From positions 1 to 64,000 of the forward strand of contig JAAYHB010000008.1 in assembly GCA_012727435.1 (NCBI GenBank): a stretch of DNA of 64,000 nt. Direction: 5' to 3'. The notes beneath the pieces were generated by a model that was not told where the DNA came from, did not search any database, and was given only the letters and a program-made list of their open reading frames with translations. The position numbers were made by a program, and so were the translations under genes. This document shows, one piece after another, positions 54,267 to 62,983 of the stretch (positions are counted from its first letter, which is position 1; every line of letters begins with the position of its first letter). The DNA comes from Clostridiales bacterium. GTDB lineage: Bacteria; Bacillota; Clostridia; Oscillospirales; CAG-272.

Positions 54267-54380
54267 TTGGAGAAAACAGTTATCGGAGCTCAGCGAACAT
54301 CGCGGCGGGATTTGGATCAAACAAACGCCCGCCAGAAAGACACCGGCAAACCGGCTTGCCGCTCGAAGGTTAGTTTGTGA
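54267..54380 (+). CDS. possible 37-residue peptide or gene remnant
   Basis: TTG start with GGAGG 6 bases upstream. The short frame reads EKTVIGAQRTSRRD and continues to TGA at 54378. The strong ribosome site is the only support. It may be the decayed 5' end of a larger gene. I do not recognise it. Confidence 0.2.
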   Translation: MEKTVIGAQRTSRRDLDQTNARQKDTGKPACRSKVSL

Positions 54381-54458
54381 TTTGGAGGCACATACGGAAA
54401 GCCGCTATGCTGTAGTGTTTTCTGTAGGAGTAACCTGCGGTCGCTCATAATACGATTT

Positions 54459-54534
54459 GGTTTAAAGTTTTTTGGGGATTCTTAAGACCCTTTTTTCAAA
54501 AAGGGTCTTAAGCAGGGTGTGGAGCGGAGCCCCG
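54459..54534 (+). repeat. dispersed two-hairpin repeat, copy D
   Basis: On plus: GGTTTAAAGTTTTTTGGGGATT, a perfect hairpin CTTAAGACCCTTTTTTCAAAAAGGGTCTTAAG with a short loop, then AGGGTGTGGAGCGGAGCCCC. It is the best preserved copy and lies just beyond the rpsU terminator. Confidence 0.8.
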
Positions 54535-54567
54535 AAAAAAAAACAGCCGGCCTGATGCTCAGGCCGG
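54535..54567 (-). terminator. terminator of rpsU
   Basis: Stem CCGGCCTGA/TCAGGCCGG with a GCA loop (54547-54567), followed on minus by CTGTTTTTTTTT, 7 bases after the rpsU stop. Confidence 0.93.
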
Positions 54568-54574
54568 ATATTTT

Positions 54575-54751
54575 TTACTTGCGTTTGCGCTTTCTTGCCG
54601 CTTTGGACTTCTTCTTGCGTTTTACACTGGGCTTCTCGTAGTGCTCTCTTTTGTGGAGCTCAGCAAGGACGCCGGAGCGGGCGCACAGCTTCTTGAAACG
54701 GCGGAGAGCGCTGTCAAGCGTCTCGCCTTCCTTGAGTTTGACCTCTGCCAT
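54575..54751 (-). CDS. rpsU: 30S ribosomal protein S21
   Basis: A 58-residue ribosomal protein. Read from the ATG at 54751 on minus it gives [21 protein letters not shown] at the start, a central [16 protein letters not shown] and a very basic C-terminal tail of Lys and Arg, exactly the S21 pattern. It is a single-gene unit with a consensus promoter at 54800-54828 and a strong terminator. Confidence 0.96.
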   Translation of the reverse strand: MAEVKLKEGETLDSALRRFKKLCARSGVLAELHKREHYEKPSVKRKKKSKAARKRKRK

Positions 54752-54799
54752 TCTTTATCCCCCCTCTCCGGTTCAGAGTTTAGTCCTTCTGTGTCATTT

Positions 54800-54828
54800 A
54801 TTATAATTTATAAATCCCCGCCTGTCAA
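54800..54828 (-). promoter_or_regulatory. promoter for rpsU
   Basis: TTGACA (54828-54823), 17 bases, TATAAT (54805-54800) on minus. Confidence 0.88.
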
Positions 54829-54877
54829 TAGCCAATTTTCGCGCCGGGCAAAAACCGGTCTGTATTTCGGCAGGTAT

Positions 54878-57286
54878 TTATTTTGATTTGACGACAAAGT
54901 TAATTATCCTGTTCGGAACCAGTATTTCCTTGATAATTTCGGCGCCCTCGAGCATCTGTGCGATTTTCTCGTCGGCCCTGGCCAGTTCCAGCGCCTCGTC
55001 GCGCGGGCAGTTGAGCGGCAGCATGATTGTGCCGCGCAGCTTCCCGTTTATCTGAACCGCCACCTCGACCTGCTCGTCAATCGTCTTTGCCTCGTCATAC
55101 TCAGGCCATGCGGCCAGCGAGAGAAAGCCCTTACCGCCCAGCTGCTCCCAGATTTCCTCGGTCAGGTGCGGGGCAAAGGGACAGAGCAGCTTTATGAATA
55201 TTTTCAGCTCGTCGACCGTCAATGAGCCATGCTCGTAGATATCGTTGAGCAGGGTCATCATCGCGGCGATTGCAGTGTTGAACTTCATCTCCTCGATGTC
55301 GAGCGAGACCTTTTTTATGGTCTTGTGGAACTTCGATTCAAGCGCGGATGTCACTCCCTGCCCCTTGGCTATTTCGGGAAGCGCCGCCACCTTGTCAAGG
55401 AAGCGCTTGCAGCCCCGCACGCTGCTCTCGGACCAGGGTGCGGCCTTTTCGTAATCGCCCATAAAGAGGATATAGAGCCGCAATACATCGGCGCCGTATT
55501 CGTCGATGACATCGTTCGGGTCGACCACGTTGCCCTTGGACTTGCTCATCTTCTCGCCGTCGGGTCCGAGAATCAGCCCCTGCGCGGTTCTCTTGGCGTA
55601 GGGCTCGTCGCAGGGCACCTCGCCGATGTCATAGAGGAACTTGTGCCAGAAGCGCGAGTAAATCATGTGCCGGGTGACATGCTCCATGCCGCCGTTGTAC
55701 CAGTCAACCGGCAGCCAGTACTTAAGCTTGTCGGGGTCGGCAAACACCCGGTCGTTGTGCGGATCAAGGTAGCGCAGATAATACCATGACGATCCTGCCC
55801 ACTGCGGCATTGTGTCGGTCTCGCGCTTGGCGTCGCCGCCGCATCTCGGACACTTGCAGTTTACGAACTCAGGAATTTTGGCCAGCAGGCTCTCGCCGCC
55901 TTCGTCAGGCTCAAAGTTGTCTACCGGAGGGAGTACCAGCGGCAGCTGGTCATAGGGCACCGGGACCATACCGCACTTGGGGCAATGGACTATCGGGATC
56001 GGCTCGCCCCAGTACCTCTGGCGGTTGAAGGCCCAGTCCTTCATCTTGTACTGAACCCCGGCGCAGCCGACGCCAAGCTCCTCAAGTTTGCGTATCGCAG
56101 CGGCCACCGCCTCCTTTTGGGTCTTTATCCCGTTGAGGAATCCCGAGTTTACCATCTCGCCCTCGCCGGTGTAGGGCGCCTTCGAGATATCACCGCCTTT
56201 TATGACCTCTATTATTTCAATGCCGAATTTTTTAGCGAACTCATAGTCCCTCTCGTCGTGGGCAGGAACCGCCATTATGGCTCCGGTTCCGTAGCCCATC
56301 ATGACGTAATCGGCTATGTAAACCGGAATAATCCTGCCCGAGAGCGGGTTCTGCGCCTCAAGGCCTTCGATTCTGACGCCGGTCTTTTCTTTTACCAGCT
56401 GAGTCCGTTCAAACTCGGTTTTTTGGGCACACTCCTCGCGGTAGGCGTATACCTCGTCCAGGTTTTTGATTCTGTCCTTGTGCTTTTCGATTATCGGATG
56501 CTCGGGGGCAATTACCATGAAGGTGGCACCGAACATGGTGTCGGGACGGGTGGTATAAATCCGCAAGCTGTCGTCGGTGCCGACCAGCTTAAAGTCGGCA
56601 AAGGCGCCGGTGGACTTCCCGATCCAGTTTATCTGCTGCTGCTTGATGTGGGGTGGATAATCGACCCTCTCGAGCCCCTCGAGCAGCTTGTCGGCATACT
56701 CGGTTATCCTCAAATACCACACGTCCTTTGATTTCTGCACAATGTTGCTGTGGCAGATGTCGCACTTGCCGCCTTGAGAGTCCTCGTTTGAGAGCACTAC
56801 CTTGCAGCTCGGACAGTAGTTGACCAGCGCCTTGTCCCTGAATACCAGCCCGTGCTCGAACATCTTCAGGAAAATCCACTGGGTCCATTTGTAGTACTTC
56901 TCGTCGGTGGTGTCTATTGTCCTTGACCAGTCGAACGAAAAGCCCACGCGTTTGAGCTGCGAGGTGAATTTCTTTATGTTCTCGTCGGTCGCCACACGCG
57001 GGTGAATACCGGTCCTTATAGCATAATTTTCGGTAGGCAGGCCGAAGGCGTCAAAGCCTATCGGGAAAAGAACGTTGTAGCCCTGCATCCTCCGCTTGCG
57101 CGAGATGACCTCAAGCCCCGAATATGCTTTTATATGCCCGACATGCATGCCCGCCCCGCTGGGATAGGGGAATTCTACGAGAGCATAGAACTTCGGCTTA
57201 TCCGAGCAATCCCGGGCACGGAAAATCTGCCGTTCCTCCCAGCGACGTTGCCATTTCGGTTCTATTTCTTTATGATTGTACTTCAT
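54878..57286 (-). CDS. leuS: leucyl-tRNA synthetase
   Basis: Charges tRNA-Leu. It has 802 residues, the bacterial form. The HIGH-type motif is in YPSGAGMHVGHIKAYSG, the editing domain (about 220-400) has TTRPDTMFGATFMVIAPEHP and MAVPAHDERDYEFA, and the KMSKS loop is GEKMSKSKGNVVDP. QYKMKDWAFNRQRYWGEPIPIVHC is also typical. The ATG overlaps the rsfS stop (ATGA). It is the last gene of the long operon. Confidence 0.98.
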   Translation of the reverse strand: MKYNHKEIEPKWQRRWEERQIFRARDCSDKPKFYALVEFPYPSGAGMHVGHIKAYSGLEVISRKRRMQGYNVLFPIGFDAFGLPTENYAIRTGIHPRVATDENIKKFTSQLKRVGFSFDWSRTIDTTDEKYYKWTQWIFLKMFEHGLVFRDKALVNYCPSCKVVLSNEDSQGGKCDICHSNIVQKSKDVWYLRITEYADKLLEGLERVDYPPHIKQQQINWIGKSTGAFADFKLVGTDDSLRIYTTRPDTMFGATFMVIAPEHPIIEKHKDRIKNLDEVYAYREECAQKTEFERTQLVKEKTGVRIEGLEAQNPLSGRIIPVYIADYVMMGYGTGAIMAVPAHDERDYEFAKKFGIEIIEVIKGGDISKAPYTGEGEMVNSGFLNGIKTQKEAVAAAIRKLEELGVGCAGVQYKMKDWAFNRQRYWGEPIPIVHCPKCGMVPVPYDQLPLVLPPVDNFEPDEGGESLLAKIPEFVNCKCPRCGGDAKRETDTMPQWAGSSWYYLRYLDPHNDRVFADPDKLKYWLPVDWYNGGMEHVTRHMIYSRFWHKFLYDIGEVPCDEPYAKRTAQGLILGPDGEKMSKSKGNVVDPNDVIDEYGADVLRLYILFMGDYEKAAPWSESSVRGCKRFLDKVAALPEIAKGQGVTSALESKFHKTIKKVSLDIEEMKFNTAIAAMMTLLNDIYEHGSLTVDELKIFIKLLCPFAPHLTEEIWEQLGGKGFLSLAAWPEYDEAKTIDEQVEVAVQINGKLRGTIMLPLNCPRDEALELARADEKIAQMLEGAEIIKEILVPNRIINFVVKSK

Positions 57287-57714
57287 TTGTTTCCCTCTTT
57301 ATTGTTGTCAGGTATTGCAGTTTCGGTCGAACCGTAAAGCTTGTCAAGGTTGTAAAATTCACGCGCCTGCTGGCTGAAAATATGAACAATAACCGAACCG
57401 TAATCAAGCAGCACCCATGACCCGTTTCCGCGCCCCTCTACACCAAACGGCGGCAGGCCGCGCAGGCTGGTCTTGAACTCGACCTCCTCGGCAAGTGCCT
57501 TTACCTGTGTGGCCGAATTACCTGTGCAGAGCACGAAATAGTCTGCAATCGGAGTTTTGTCCCCCACTTGCAGGACTTTTATGTCCCTGCCCTTTTTCAT
57601 GTCAAGAATGTCCCGCAGCGCCTCGGCCAGCTCGCGCGGAGCGGCGCCACCCAGCGGCGGCAGCTTTGCATACTGCTCGTTTTCGTTGAATCCGGCGCTT
57701 GTAGCTTCGTTCAT
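57283..57714 (-). CDS. rsfS: ribosome silencing factor RsfS
   Basis: Binds L14 and blocks 30S-50S joining during starvation. It has 143 residues. ALRDILDMKKGRDIKVLQVGDKTPIADYFVLCTGNSATQVKALAEEVEFKT and GSWVLLDYGSVIVHIFSQQAREFYNLDKLYG are the family signature. The N-terminus of about 25 residues is extended and variable. ATG at 57714 or TTG at 57717 may be the start; GAGAGGGG upstream serves both. It follows the LCP gene directly. Confidence 0.94.
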   Translation of the reverse strand: MNEATSAGFNENEQYAKLPPLGGAAPRELAEALRDILDMKKGRDIKVLQVGDKTPIADYFVLCTGNSATQVKALAEEVEFKTSLRGLPPFGVEGRGNGSWVLLDYGSVIVHIFSQQAREFYNLDKLYGSTETAIPDNNKEGNK

Positions 57715-57721
57715 CAACAGG

Positions 57722-58873
57722 TTATCCCCTCTCAGAATTATTTGTTGGCTTTTGGTCGGTCATCGGAATTGTTATCCCCTTTTCGTTGACCTCGTCGGCC
57801 CGGTATTCTTCAATGTTATATTCGGAATCATAGTAAATTGCCTCAAAATCCGGGTAACTTTCGTTTGTAAAGCGGCGGGCGGCATCAAACTGCTCAGAGC
57901 ACACCATCGCATCTCCCGAACAGAGGTAAGAATTGACTACCTTTATCGCCGCTCTGCGGTTTATGATATAGTACCATGTCCCGGCCTCGGTCTTAATGTC
58001 GCTGCCCGGCATCGTCAGCATAACCACATCCGACAGTTTCACCGAGAGGGCTTTCCGGGCAGACGACAGGCATTCGGTAAAGCTCATGTCGGTTTTGATT
58101 TCGTCGAGCATGAGGCTGATAATCGATGGCAGCTTGAGAATACTCACGGTGATCATTTTCTCGATAAAGGCCGCCATGAAAATCTTCTGGGCGTCAATCC
58201 TGTCGATATCCCCTCTCGCGTATCCCGACCGGTAGCGCACAAACTGCTTTGCCTTGTCTCCGTCAAGCAGGTGCTCGCCCGGCTCAAGGTAAATGTAAAG
58301 GTTCTGGTCGGGGTCGCTGTATTCCATTTTGTGCGGGATGTTGACGGTCACCCCGCCGATAAGGTCGACAAGCTCGCCCAAAGCAGACAGGGTAAACTCG
58401 ACGGTATGGTCGATTTTTATCCCGAGCGCCGCCTCAAGCTCGGCGGCAAATCTGTCAATCCCGCCCAACGCGCTGACGGCGCCGTTGATTTTCTTGTAAG
58501 TGCGCCCTGTGCAGTTGAAATAGGTGTCGCGCGGGATCTGGACGATGTTTATTTTGAGGTTTTCGGTGTCAAAAAATATGAGCATTATGACGTCGGCAAG
58601 CCCCGAAATTTCATCCTTGCCGACAACAAGATAAATATATGTGCCGCCGTGCCCGGCATCCTGCTCGGCGACGTCCGAGGTGCCCATAACAACCCCGTCG
58701 TCGGTACCGCTTGGCTTTGTGTTGTCAGGGAAAAATCTATAATGCCCGCCGTCATGCCCGGGCTTTGCATACATGAAAACCACGGTATATATGACGATAA
58801 ACAAAAAAGCGATGAGCAGAGCCACAAAGGACAGCGGGAGCCGGCTTCCGGGACGTTTCGGGTTCACTGGCAA
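57722..58873 (-). CDS. LytR-CpsA-Psr family protein
   Basis: Transfers lipid-linked glycopolymers (teichoic acids or capsule) to peptidoglycan on the outer face of the membrane. It has 383 residues: a signal anchor at about 14-34, then the LCP domain with DVIMLIFFDTENLKINIVQIPRDTYF, KINGAVSALGGIDRFAAELEAALGI, GGVTVNIP and LDGDKAKQFVRYRSGYARGDIDRIDAQKIF, containing the Arg and Asp residues that bind pyrophosphate. The start is TTG at 58873 with AAAGG upstream; GTG at 58867 is an alternative. Such genes often sit between nadD-yqeK and rsfS, as here. Confidence 0.94.
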   Translation of the reverse strand: MPVNPKRPGSRLPLSFVALLIAFLFIVIYTVVFMYAKPGHDGGHYRFFPDNTKPSGTDDGVVMGTSDVAEQDAGHGGTYIYLVVGKDEISGLADVIMLIFFDTENLKINIVQIPRDTYFNCTGRTYKKINGAVSALGGIDRFAAELEAALGIKIDHTVEFTLSALGELVDLIGGVTVNIPHKMEYSDPDQNLYIYLEPGEHLLDGDKAKQFVRYRSGYARGDIDRIDAQKIFMAAFIEKMITVSILKLPSIISLMLDEIKTDMSFTECLSSARKALSVKLSDVVMLTMPGSDIKTEAGTWYYIINRRAAIKVVNSYLCSGDAMVCSEQFDAARRFTNESYPDFEAIYYDSEYNIEEYRADEVNEKGITIPMTDQKPTNNSERG

Positions 58874-58994
58874 TTACACCTTTCCAAACGCGGTCTTGCC
58901 GCATTTTATGTAACCCGAAACCTCCAAACCGGCGAGTGTCCGAAAACTATGCCGGTCCGGCTGAATATGTTAACTTAAAAGTGCTATTTTCGGC

Positions 58995-59630
58995 TCAATA
59001 TGTCGAGCTATTAAGGCTTTGCAGCGTCTTTTCGGTATCCGAGTTGACAAGGAATCCCCGCGATCTGGCGTATGCCAGTTTTGACTCAAAAATGAATATC
59101 AGTATGCGGTCAAGGAGCGCTTCGCGCTCCTTTTGGTTCAACTCACCGGGGTTTGCCGACCAGAAGTCTTGCCAGGCCTTGCGGCAGCCGGCATACTCCC
59201 TGCCCGGCTCGATGAAGTCTGCCAAACAGAGGATTTTTTCGGGCAGCGTCATGCCGGCGCGTCCGGTGGTATGCCAACGGACAGCACTGATAATTACCGG
59301 ATCGGCATATTCGGGAAACTCGGCGGGAATCAGTGCCGCGGCGGTGATTGCGTGCAGCACCGCCGGCAGATTTTTCTCGTCATCTCTGAGTATTATACCA
59401 AAATCATGACATATTTTCAACTGCTTTTCGTAAGAATATTCCTTTGTGATGTCGTGCAGCCACGCCGCCGCGGTGATTTTTATTGCCAGTTCGGGAGTGT
59501 ATATCCCGGCTATTGCGGCAGCTTCGGCCGCCACGCCCTCGGTGTGACGGAAGCGCCGCTCGGTAAGCCGCGCTCTGACCTCCCCGCGCAGCCGCTCGAG
59601 CATATCGGGAGTAATTATTTTATCGCACAT
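58995..59630 (-). CDS. yqeK: HD-domain YqeK-type hydrolase
   Basis: A 211-residue HD phosphohydrolase of the YqeK family, members of which cleave diadenosine tetraphosphate symmetrically. The metal motif is RHTEGVAAEA, then AAWLHDITKEYSYEKQLKIC with the HD pair, and HAITAAALI and VRWHTTGRAGMTLPEKILCLADFIEPGREY complete the pattern. Starts at 59630 (MCDKI) or 59645 (MKTD) overlap the nadD end; neither has a clear ribosome site. Order nadD-yqeK-lcp-rsfS is the standard Firmicute cluster. Confidence 0.93.
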   Translation of the reverse strand: MCDKIITPDMLERLRGEVRARLTERRFRHTEGVAAEAAAIAGIYTPELAIKITAAAWLHDITKEYSYEKQLKICHDFGIILRDDEKNLPAVLHAITAAALIPAEFPEYADPVIISAVRWHTTGRAGMTLPEKILCLADFIEPGREYAGCRKAWQDFWSANPGELNQKEREALLDRILIFIFESKLAYARSRGFLVNSDTEKTLQSLNSSTY

Positions 59631-60237
59631 ATAATCGGTTTTCATAAATATATTTCGCCACATCCGGCGGCAGATAATCAGACACATCCTCGCCGCGCCT
59701 GATTTTTTCGCGGATCTCAAGCGAGGAAATTACAATCGGCTCTGATTTAAGCTCAATAAATGAGTTCCCGTATTTTCTTTGGTATTCGACGTTTTTCTCG
59801 GCAATCGTGCGGGCAACTTCGGGGTCGTTTTCTCGGCGGACATAGACCGGCTGGCAGAGCCTGAAAATTTTTTCAAAATCCCGCCATGTGTCAAAGCTGA
59901 GCATCATGTCGCTGCCGCAGAGCAAAAACAGCTCGCGCCCCGGGGCAGACAGCGCGCGCAGGGTGTCTACCGTGTAGCTGCGCCCTCCGCGCACGATTTC
60001 CATATCGGATACAACCGCCCGCTCAATACCCGCAAAGGCCAGCTTACACATCTTCAAGCGGTGATAAGGCTCATCCGCCGGGTAAGCCTCCTTGTGAGGC
60101 GGCATATATGTCGGGATGATTAAAAGCTCGTCGAGCGCCATCTGCTCGACAAAGGCGGCGGCCGCCGCGACATGGCCGCTGTGCACCGGGTTGAAAGTGC
60201 CGCCGTACACCCCGGTTCTTGTCTTTTTTCGAGTCAT
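59620..60237 (-). CDS. nadD: nicotinate-nucleotide adenylyltransferase
   Basis: Makes deamido-NAD from NaMN and ATP. It has 205 residues. RTGVYGGTFNPVHSGHVAAA is the nucleotidyltransferase motif, followed by LIIPTYMPPHK, LLCGSDMMLSFDTW and PIVISSLEIREKIRRGEDVSDYLPPDVAKYI (the ISSTxIR-like motif reads ISSLEIR). The start at 60237 overlaps the yhbY stop (ATGA). Confidence 0.96.
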   Translation of the reverse strand: MTRKKTRTGVYGGTFNPVHSGHVAAAAAFVEQMALDELLIIPTYMPPHKEAYPADEPYHRLKMCKLAFAGIERAVVSDMEIVRGGRSYTVDTLRALSAPGRELFLLCGSDMMLSFDTWRDFEKIFRLCQPVYVRRENDPEVARTIAEKNVEYQRKYGNSFIELKSEPIVISSLEIREKIRRGEDVSDYLPPDVAKYIYENRLYVR

Positions 60238-60521
60238 AATTCTATTCTCTTTTTGGTCTTCGACTCGCGGTAGAGCACTATCTTGTTTCCGATTACGGTC
60301 ACCACCTCGGCGCAGGTGGCGTCGGCAAGCTGACACGCCGCCTCCTCGGGAGTCAACTCTGAGTTTTTCAAAACGCTCAGCTTGACAAGCTCCCTCGCCT
60401 CGAGCGCGTCGGACGTTGTCTTTATGAGGTTTTCACTTATTCCGCCCTTGCCTATCTGTATAATAGATTCGGTAACAGAGGCAAGGCCGCGCAGGTATGC
60501 CCTTTGTTTTGACGTCAGCAT
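60234..60521 (-). CDS. yhbY: YhbY family CRM-domain RNA-binding protein
   Basis: A 95-residue protein linked to large ribosomal subunit assembly. LTSKQRAYLRGLASVTESIIQIGKGGISENLI contains the GKGGIS loop of the CRM domain, and LVKLSVLKNSE and VVTVIGNKIVLYR complete it. It overlaps rdgB by 7 bases and nadD by 4. Confidence 0.94.
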   Translation of the reverse strand: MLTSKQRAYLRGLASVTESIIQIGKGGISENLIKTTSDALEARELVKLSVLKNSELTPEEAACQLADATCAEVVTVIGNKIVLYRESKTKKRIEL

Positions 60522-61147
60522 AAAAGCTCCCTTATCCTTTTTATTTCTTTGAGTTTTTCGGCAAGAGCCATAACCGCCACGGCACGATGGCTCACCTTGT
60601 TTTTCTCCTCGGGGCTAAGTTCGGCAAAGGTCTTGCCCAGCTCGTCATACCAGAAAAGCGGGTCGTACCCGAACCCTCCGCTGCCGCGCGGCTCGCAGAG
60701 TATCTCGCCGGACACCCTGCCGGTGACCACGAAATCGCCCTCCCCGCCGCCCTTGGGATACGCACAGGCGATACAGCAGACAAACTCTGCGTACCTGTCC
60801 TTTATCCCCGCCATGTTCTTGAGCAACAGGGCATTGTTTGCCCTGTCGCGCTCGGCAGGGCTGCCTTCGCACCCGGCATACCTTGCCGACCTCACCCCCG
60901 GCTCGCCGCCGAGCGCCGGCACCACCAGCCCCGAGTCGTCGGCAATCGAAAGGTATCCCGACTCCGCGGCGGCGGCTCTTGCCTTTATCATGGTGTTCTC
61001 CTCAAAGGTAGTGCCGGTCTCTGGAGTCTCGCCAACAATTCCGACATCGTCCAGCGAGAGCAGCTCGATTCCCTCTATATGCTCGGCGAGCAGCGCCTCA
61101 AATTCGCACATTTTGTTTTTATTTCTGGTAGCCAGTACAATTTTCAA
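60515..61147 (-). CDS. rdgB: XTP/dITP diphosphatase
   Basis: House-cleaning pyrophosphatase for non-canonical purine nucleotides (HAM1 family), 210 residues. It begins MKIVLATRNKNKMCEFEALL, has TFEENTMIKARAAAAESGYLSIADDSGLVVPALGG and GFGYDPLFWYDELGKTFAELSPEEKNKVSHRAVA. It follows the MBOAT gene by 13 bases. Confidence 0.97.
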   Translation of the reverse strand: MKIVLATRNKNKMCEFEALLAEHIEGIELLSLDDVGIVGETPETGTTFEENTMIKARAAAAESGYLSIADDSGLVVPALGGEPGVRSARYAGCEGSPAERDRANNALLLKNMAGIKDRYAEFVCCIACAYPKGGGEGDFVVTGRVSGEILCEPRGSGGFGYDPLFWYDELGKTFAELSPEEKNKVSHRAVAVMALAEKLKEIKRIRELLC

Positions 61148-61160
61148 AGGTCAGACCCTC

Positions 61161-62750
61161 CTAAAACTGGTTGTAGATAAACTGTTTTGCATCGTACCCG
61201 AAGCCGTAGGCACCGAAGACCACCACCGACAAAAAGAGCAGAGAGAAGGCCGCAAACGAGGCGACCGGCCGGCCCCGAAGCCGCTCGCGGATGTCCTTTT
61301 TACCGTTGAGCCGGCTGACAGCCCAGACAAGCAGGCAGCCTGACAGCACGACAACATAGTCATGAATTCCAAGCCCGAGGGCGCCGGTCGCGACACCCGC
61401 CAGCTCGCCCCAGTTCGGGGTCGTGAAGATGCTCCCGAACATCCGGAAGGTCAGCGGCACGTTGCGGTAGCAGTCGAGTATGCGGATTGCCCCCATGAGC
61501 CAGAAGGTCCTTGCCGCCATGAAGGCCGAGTATCCCCTTGAAGCGGTCAGGCGCGGCGCAGCTTTGTGAAAGCCGTCATATAGCGGCTGAAGCTCCTGCG
61601 ACACGAGGATCACCAGGCAGTTGAGCAGTCCCCAGACTATGAAGTTCCACCCGGCGCCATGCCACAGACCGGTGAGAAACCATGTGATAATACTCGCCAG
61701 ATAAACCGGAATCCGCTTGCCGAGCGAGTTTCCGAGCTTTCGCCGGCAGAATTTTGAGAGCCGCTGCATAGGCCGCGACACCGAGAGCGGGTAGAAGACA
61801 TAGTCGGTAAACCATGTGCCCATCGTGATATGCCAGCGGCGCCAGTATTCCTTTGTGGACTTTGAGGAAAACGGGCGGTTGAAGTTCTCGGCAAGCCTGA
61901 TTCCGAGCGCCTCGGCAAGCCCTATCGTTATGTCTATGCCGCCGGTGAAGTCGGCGTAAATTTGTATAGAGTAAAACAGGATGAGCAGGACCACATACAC
62001 GCCGCGGTACTCGGCGGGCTTGTCGATAAGCTCGTTTACCGCCACGAGTATCCGGTCGGCAATGACCAGCTTTTTAAAATACCCCCAGAGCATCCGCCAC
62101 AGCCCGCGGACAAGGTTTTTTGAGTCAAAATCATGCCCCGAGATGAGCTGCCCGTGCAAATCCCCGAAGCGCGAAATCGGCCCCTGTATGAGTTGCGGAA
62201 AAAATGATACGAAAAGCGCGAGTTTCGCGGGGTTGCGCTCGGCCCTCACCGTCCCACGGTAGACGTCGATAAGGTACCCCATCGTCTGGAAGGTGTAAAA
62301 CGAAATGCCGAGCGGCAAGAGGATGTTCGGGATATTGAGCCCTTCCGCCCCGAATTTGTGGAGCACGAAGTTGATGTTTGTCACCGCAAAAGCGGTGTAC
62401 TTCATCACGGCAAGCAGGCCGAAGCCGACAACAAGTCCGGCAATCAGTACAAAAAACCTGCGCTTTTTCTGCCCTTCCCTGTATTTCTTCCGCTGGTCCT
62501 TTGTCAGCTTGTCCCGGTTTGCCTCAAGGAACCTTACCTCGGTCTCTGTGTTTCTGTCTATGAAAAGGGCGGTAAGGTAGGCGCTTGTTGTCGTTATCAG
62601 GATGAAAATCAGGTAACCCGGCCCCGACAAATCGTAAAATATGTAGCTTGCCAGGGTCAGGAGCATCCACTGCGTTTTTTTCGGCAGGGTATAGTACAAA
62701 ACCAGAAGCATGCCGGCAAAGAGCAAAAATTCGTATGAAGTGAAGAGCAC
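61161..62750 (-). CDS. MBOAT family O-acyltransferase (DltB-like)
   Basis: A 529-residue membrane acyltransferase. Family landmarks are SYEFLLFAGMLLVLYYTLPKKTQWMLL, ILLPLGISFYTFQTMGYLIDVYRG, FVSFFPQLIQGPISRFGDL, IQIYADFTGGIDITIGLAEALGI, KEYWRRWHITMGTWFTDYVFYPLSVSR and TWFLTGLWHGAGWNFIVWG with the catalytic His. It starts at GTG (62750), 5 bases after the carrier protein stop. The order adenylation enzyme, carrier protein, MBOAT mirrors DltA, DltC and DltB, so it likely moves an aminoacyl or acyl group from the carrier to a surface polymer. A DltD partner is not in view. Confidence 0.93.
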   Translation of the reverse strand: MLFTSYEFLLFAGMLLVLYYTLPKKTQWMLLTLASYIFYDLSGPGYLIFILITTTSAYLTALFIDRNTETEVRFLEANRDKLTKDQRKKYREGQKKRRFFVLIAGLVVGFGLLAVMKYTAFAVTNINFVLHKFGAEGLNIPNILLPLGISFYTFQTMGYLIDVYRGTVRAERNPAKLALFVSFFPQLIQGPISRFGDLHGQLISGHDFDSKNLVRGLWRMLWGYFKKLVIADRILVAVNELIDKPAEYRGVYVVLLILFYSIQIYADFTGGIDITIGLAEALGIRLAENFNRPFSSKSTKEYWRRWHITMGTWFTDYVFYPLSVSRPMQRLSKFCRRKLGNSLGKRIPVYLASIITWFLTGLWHGAGWNFIVWGLLNCLVILVSQELQPLYDGFHKAAPRLTASRGYSAFMAARTFWLMGAIRILDCYRNVPLTFRMFGSIFTTPNWGELAGVATGALGLGIHDYVVVLSGCLLVWAVSRLNGKKDIRERLRGRPVASFAAFSLLFLSVVVFGAYGFGYDAKQFIYNQF

Positions 62751-62755
62751 CTTCC

Positions 62756-62983
62756 CTATGCCTCGTCAATCTTCTTGATCAATCTCATTATTGCCCCGAC
62801 CGAGTTGAAATTTTCAGGCGTTATCTCCTGTGCCGGGATTGAGACGTCATACTCCTGATTTATCTCGGTAATCAGCGTTACGATGTCGAGCGAATCGAGT
62901 ATGCCGCCGTCGACAAGCGCCGTCTCGGCCTCAAAATTGACCTCGGGGTGCAGTTCATTTAAGATTTTTATGAGTGCCTTCAT
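62756..62983 (-). CDS. acyl/aminoacyl carrier protein (DltC-like)
   Basis: A 75-residue carrier protein. The phosphopantetheine attachment Ser is in GGILDSLDIVTLITEINQEYDV. ALVDGG in place of the usual DxxLxxxG lead-in and the length fit small PCP-like carriers such as DltC. AAGGA stands 9 bases before the ATG; the gene begins inside the last 29 bases of the adenylation gene. The Sfp-type transferase at 45030 could activate it. Confidence 0.93.
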   Translation of the reverse strand: MKALIKILNELHPEVNFEAETALVDGGILDSLDIVTLITEINQEYDVSIPAQEITPENFNSVGAIMRLIKKIDEA

